Shown one piece after another: positions 62,411-64,000 of a stretch of 64,000 nt of DNA. The stretch covers positions 124,001-188,000 of the forward strand of contig CAWKKW010000009.1 of the NCBI GenBank assembly GCA_963850345.1, read 5' to 3'. Made by a program: the position numbers and the translations under genes. Position 1 is the stretch's first letter, and every line of letters starts with the position of its first letter. The DNA comes from CAWKKW01 sp963850345. GTDB taxonomy: Bacteria > Acidobacteriota > Terriglobia > Terriglobales > Acidobacteriaceae. The notes under the pieces were generated by a model that was not told where the DNA came from, ran no database searches, and saw nothing but the letters and a program-made list of their open reading frames with translations.

Positions 62411-63808
62411 TTGGCCACCTGCACGCGCTTTCTGCTTCTTGCTGTAAGTTTTGCCCTGTCGATTCCAGCCATTGCCGCCACCTGGCAACAGCCCACCCCA
62501 GAAGAACTTTCGATGACCGCGGAACCCGCGGCCCCCGGCGCGTCTGCCATTTATCTCTTTCGCGAAGAGATCGCGGACGACAAACTGCACTTCCATTCGG
62601 TGTATGTCCGAATGAAAATTCTCACTGAAGAAGGCAAGAAGTATGCCGACGTCGAGATGCCGACGTATCTTCAGGGTGAGTTTGGCCTCAGCGAAATTCA
62701 GGCACGGACAATTCACAGCGATGGAACGGTGATCCCGTTTACCGGCAAGCCGTTTGATAAGCTCGTGTCCAAAACCAAGTTCGAGAGCTATCAAACCAAG
62801 GTATTTACCATGCCGGACGTTCAGGTCGGCAGCATTCTCGAGTACCGCTACCAATTGGATTACGGCGATTACGTAGTAGTGTCGCCCCGCTGGTACATCC
62901 AGCAGGACCTGTTTGTTCGCAAGGCCCACTATCGTTTTCTGCCGACGATTCGGGCGCTCGACGGAAATGCAAACGCCCGACTCTCTTACACCCGCGTGCT
63001 GCCGGCCGGCGTCGAGGTCAAATACGCGCCGATGCAGAACACCTACGAAGTAAGCGTGCAGAATATTCCAGCAACGCCAACCGAAGACTACATGCCGCCC
63101 GTCCACAGCCTCACCTATCGGGTGCTCTTCTACTACACCACCATCTTCAAAGTGGATGAGTTCTGGAAAGAGAAAGGCAAGAACTGGTCGAAAGAGATGG
63201 ATAGGTTCGCGGCGCCATCGAAGTTATCCGGTGCGGCGCAACAGATCGTTCAGCCCGGTGACAAGGACGGTCAGAAGGTAGCAAAAATCTACGCTGCGGT
63301 GATGAAGCTCGAGAACACCGACTTCACGCGCCAGCATACAGCCGCCGAAAACAAGGAGCAAGGCGTCAAGATCAAGACGGCTGCCGATATCTGGGAACAG
63401 AAGCGCGGCAGCTCGGACGAACTCGCGTTGCTCTTTATTGGACTGGCGCGGGCTGCGGGCCTGAAGGCGTATGCGATGGACGTAACGAATCGCGATAAAG
63501 GGATCTTCATCAAGGATTACCTCGAGATGGATCAGCTCGACGATGACATTGCCATCGTGGTGGTAGACGGAAAAGAGCAGTATTATGATCCCGGACAACG
63601 CTACTGCACGCTGGGCCAGCTTCACTGGAAGCACAGCTCTTCCATGGGATTGCGGCAGACCGACCATGGCACTGACCTGGCCGAAACGCCCGGAGCCGGA
63701 TACAAGGATTCTGTTCTGACCAGAGTTGCGAATCTTAAGCTAGACTCTACCGGCGCGTTGCAAGGCTGGATTACTCTCACCTTTAAAGGAGCCGAGGCGC
63801 TGTATTAG
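62411..63808 (+). CDS. DUF3857/transglutaminase-like secreted protein, truncated by an in-frame TAG
   Basis: 465 residues up to the stop at 63806-63808. TTG 62411 is the start with GAGGGAC upstream. The signal peptide is FLLLAVSFALSIPAIA. The N-terminal DUF3857 domain (about 55-230) has VRMKILTEEGKKYADVE, VPFTG-like turns and YYTTIFKVDEFW. The transglutaminase-like region (about 275-400) has SSDELALLFIGLARAAGLKA and YYDPGQRYCTLGQLHW, with the catalytic Cys of true transglutaminases not evident. The frame continues after the TAG with family-like sequence to the window end. Most likely a recent nonsense mutation or sequencing error. Confidence 0.75.
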   Translation: MATCTRFLLLAVSFALSIPAIAATWQQPTPEELSMTAEPAAPGASAIYLFREEIADDKLHFHSVYVRMKILTEEGKKYADVEMPTYLQGEFGLSEIQARTIHSDGTVIPFTGKPFDKLVSKTKFESYQTKVFTMPDVQVGSILEYRYQLDYGDYVVVSPRWYIQQDLFVRKAHYRFLPTIRALDGNANARLSYTRVLPAGVEVKYAPMQNTYEVSVQNIPATPTEDYMPPVHSLTYRVLFYYTTIFKVDEFWKEKGKNWSKEMDRFAAPSKLSGAAQQIVQPGDKDGQKVAKIYAAVMKLENTDFTRQHTAAENKEQGVKIKTAADIWEQKRGSSDELALLFIGLARAAGLKAYAMDVTNRDKGIFIKDYLEMDQLDDDIAIVVVDGKEQYYDPGQRYCTLGQLHWKHSSSMGLRQTDHGTDLAETPGAGYKDSVLTRVANLKLDSTGALQGWITLTFKGAEALY

Positions 63809-64000
63809 CGGCAGGCCGCGCTGAAGAGCGACGAGGAGGAAGTGAAGAAGCAGATGGACGACCGCGTGGAGGCAACACTGCCGCCCGGCGTGCATGTGAA
63901 AACCAACCACTTTCTCGGGATGAACGATCCTGCTTCGTGGCTGGTGGTGCGCATGGATGTCTCAGGCAACATGGGTACAGCGACAGCGAAACGTGTGATC
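63809..64000 (+). pseudogene. Continuation of the DUF3857 gene after the in-frame TAG, runs off the window
   Basis: The same reading frame continues without stops for 64 codons (RQAALKSDEEEVKKQ, then TNHFLGMNDPASWLVVRMDV and SGNMGTATAKRVI). This is the kind of sequence that follows in the intact C-terminal part of related proteins. It lacks its own plausible start. Its status depends on whether the TAG is real. Confidence 0.65.

Overview
The window is a high-GC chromosomal segment of a free-living bacterium, most likely a soil Acidobacteriota of the Terriglobia type (Granulicella, Terriglobus or Edaphobacter relatives). This is inferred from gene content, not from a marker gene: several secreted glycoside hydrolases with signal or Tat leaders, acidobacterial-style DUF4337, DUF4254 and DUF3857 proteins, an ABATE/CGNR regulator paired with an EamA exporter, and a cellulose synthesis operon whose catalytic gene is a BcsA-BcsB fusion. 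Coding density is high on both strands. No phage, integrase, insertion sequence, CRISPR array or rRNA was seen. One tRNA gene, tRNA-Lys(UUU), is present.

Layout. 0-6.2 kb (minus strand): a quinone oxidoreductase, a small basic protein, a secreted GH31 glycosidase preceded by a LacI-type repressor, and an ECF-like sigma factor. 6.4-16.7 kb: an Fpg-type DNA glycosylase, DAHP synthase, a Tat-exported GH1 beta-glucosidase, a Tat-exported ureohydrolase-fold protein with altered metal ligands, a fatty acid desaturase, a SpoIIE-type phosphatase, a DUF4337 membrane protein and a secreted GH3 beta-glucosidase. 16.9-24.9 kb (plus): a Tat-exported aldo/keto reductase, MarC, plsY-gpsA, an HD-GYP protein, ftsY and ribD. 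25-35 kb: a GDSL esterase, riboflavin synthase, an EamA exporter divergent from a CGNR regulator, a HAD phosphatase coupled to a lytic transglycosylase, a flippase-like membrane protein, CinA and an IPT/NHL beta-propeller protein. 35-45.3 kb (mostly minus): PgpA, YacG, RimO, a methyltransferase, a LolA-like protein overlapping a type IV pilin, an M16 peptidase divergent from RlmN, YvcK, a TPR protein and DUF4254. 45.4-47.7 kb (plus): an ATP-grasp ligase and GalT, followed by the tRNA.

48.3-61.2 kb is the most distinctive part. It is a tightly overlapping operon bcsQ - bcsAB - bcsZ - bcsC for cellulose synthesis, periplasmic trimming and export. Three features are unusual. BcsQ has a long N-terminal extension with a BcsR-like head and about 140 residues of degenerate Arg-Glu-Pro-Gln-Tyr repeats. 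BcsA and BcsB are one 1481-residue polypeptide with a signal-peptide-like segment at the junction. BcsC carries a roughly 470-residue Pro/Ala/Gln-rich linker with internal duplication between its TPRs and its outer-membrane barrel. The synthase keeps the PilZ motifs for c-di-GMP binding. An HD-GYP candidate c-di-GMP phosphodiesterase lies 26 kb upstream, but a link between them is inference only.

The window ends in a secreted TPR-like protein and a DUF3857/transglutaminase-like gene. That last gene has an in-frame TAG, after which the reading frame continues with family-like sequence to the window edge. It is either a recent nonsense mutation or a sequencing error.
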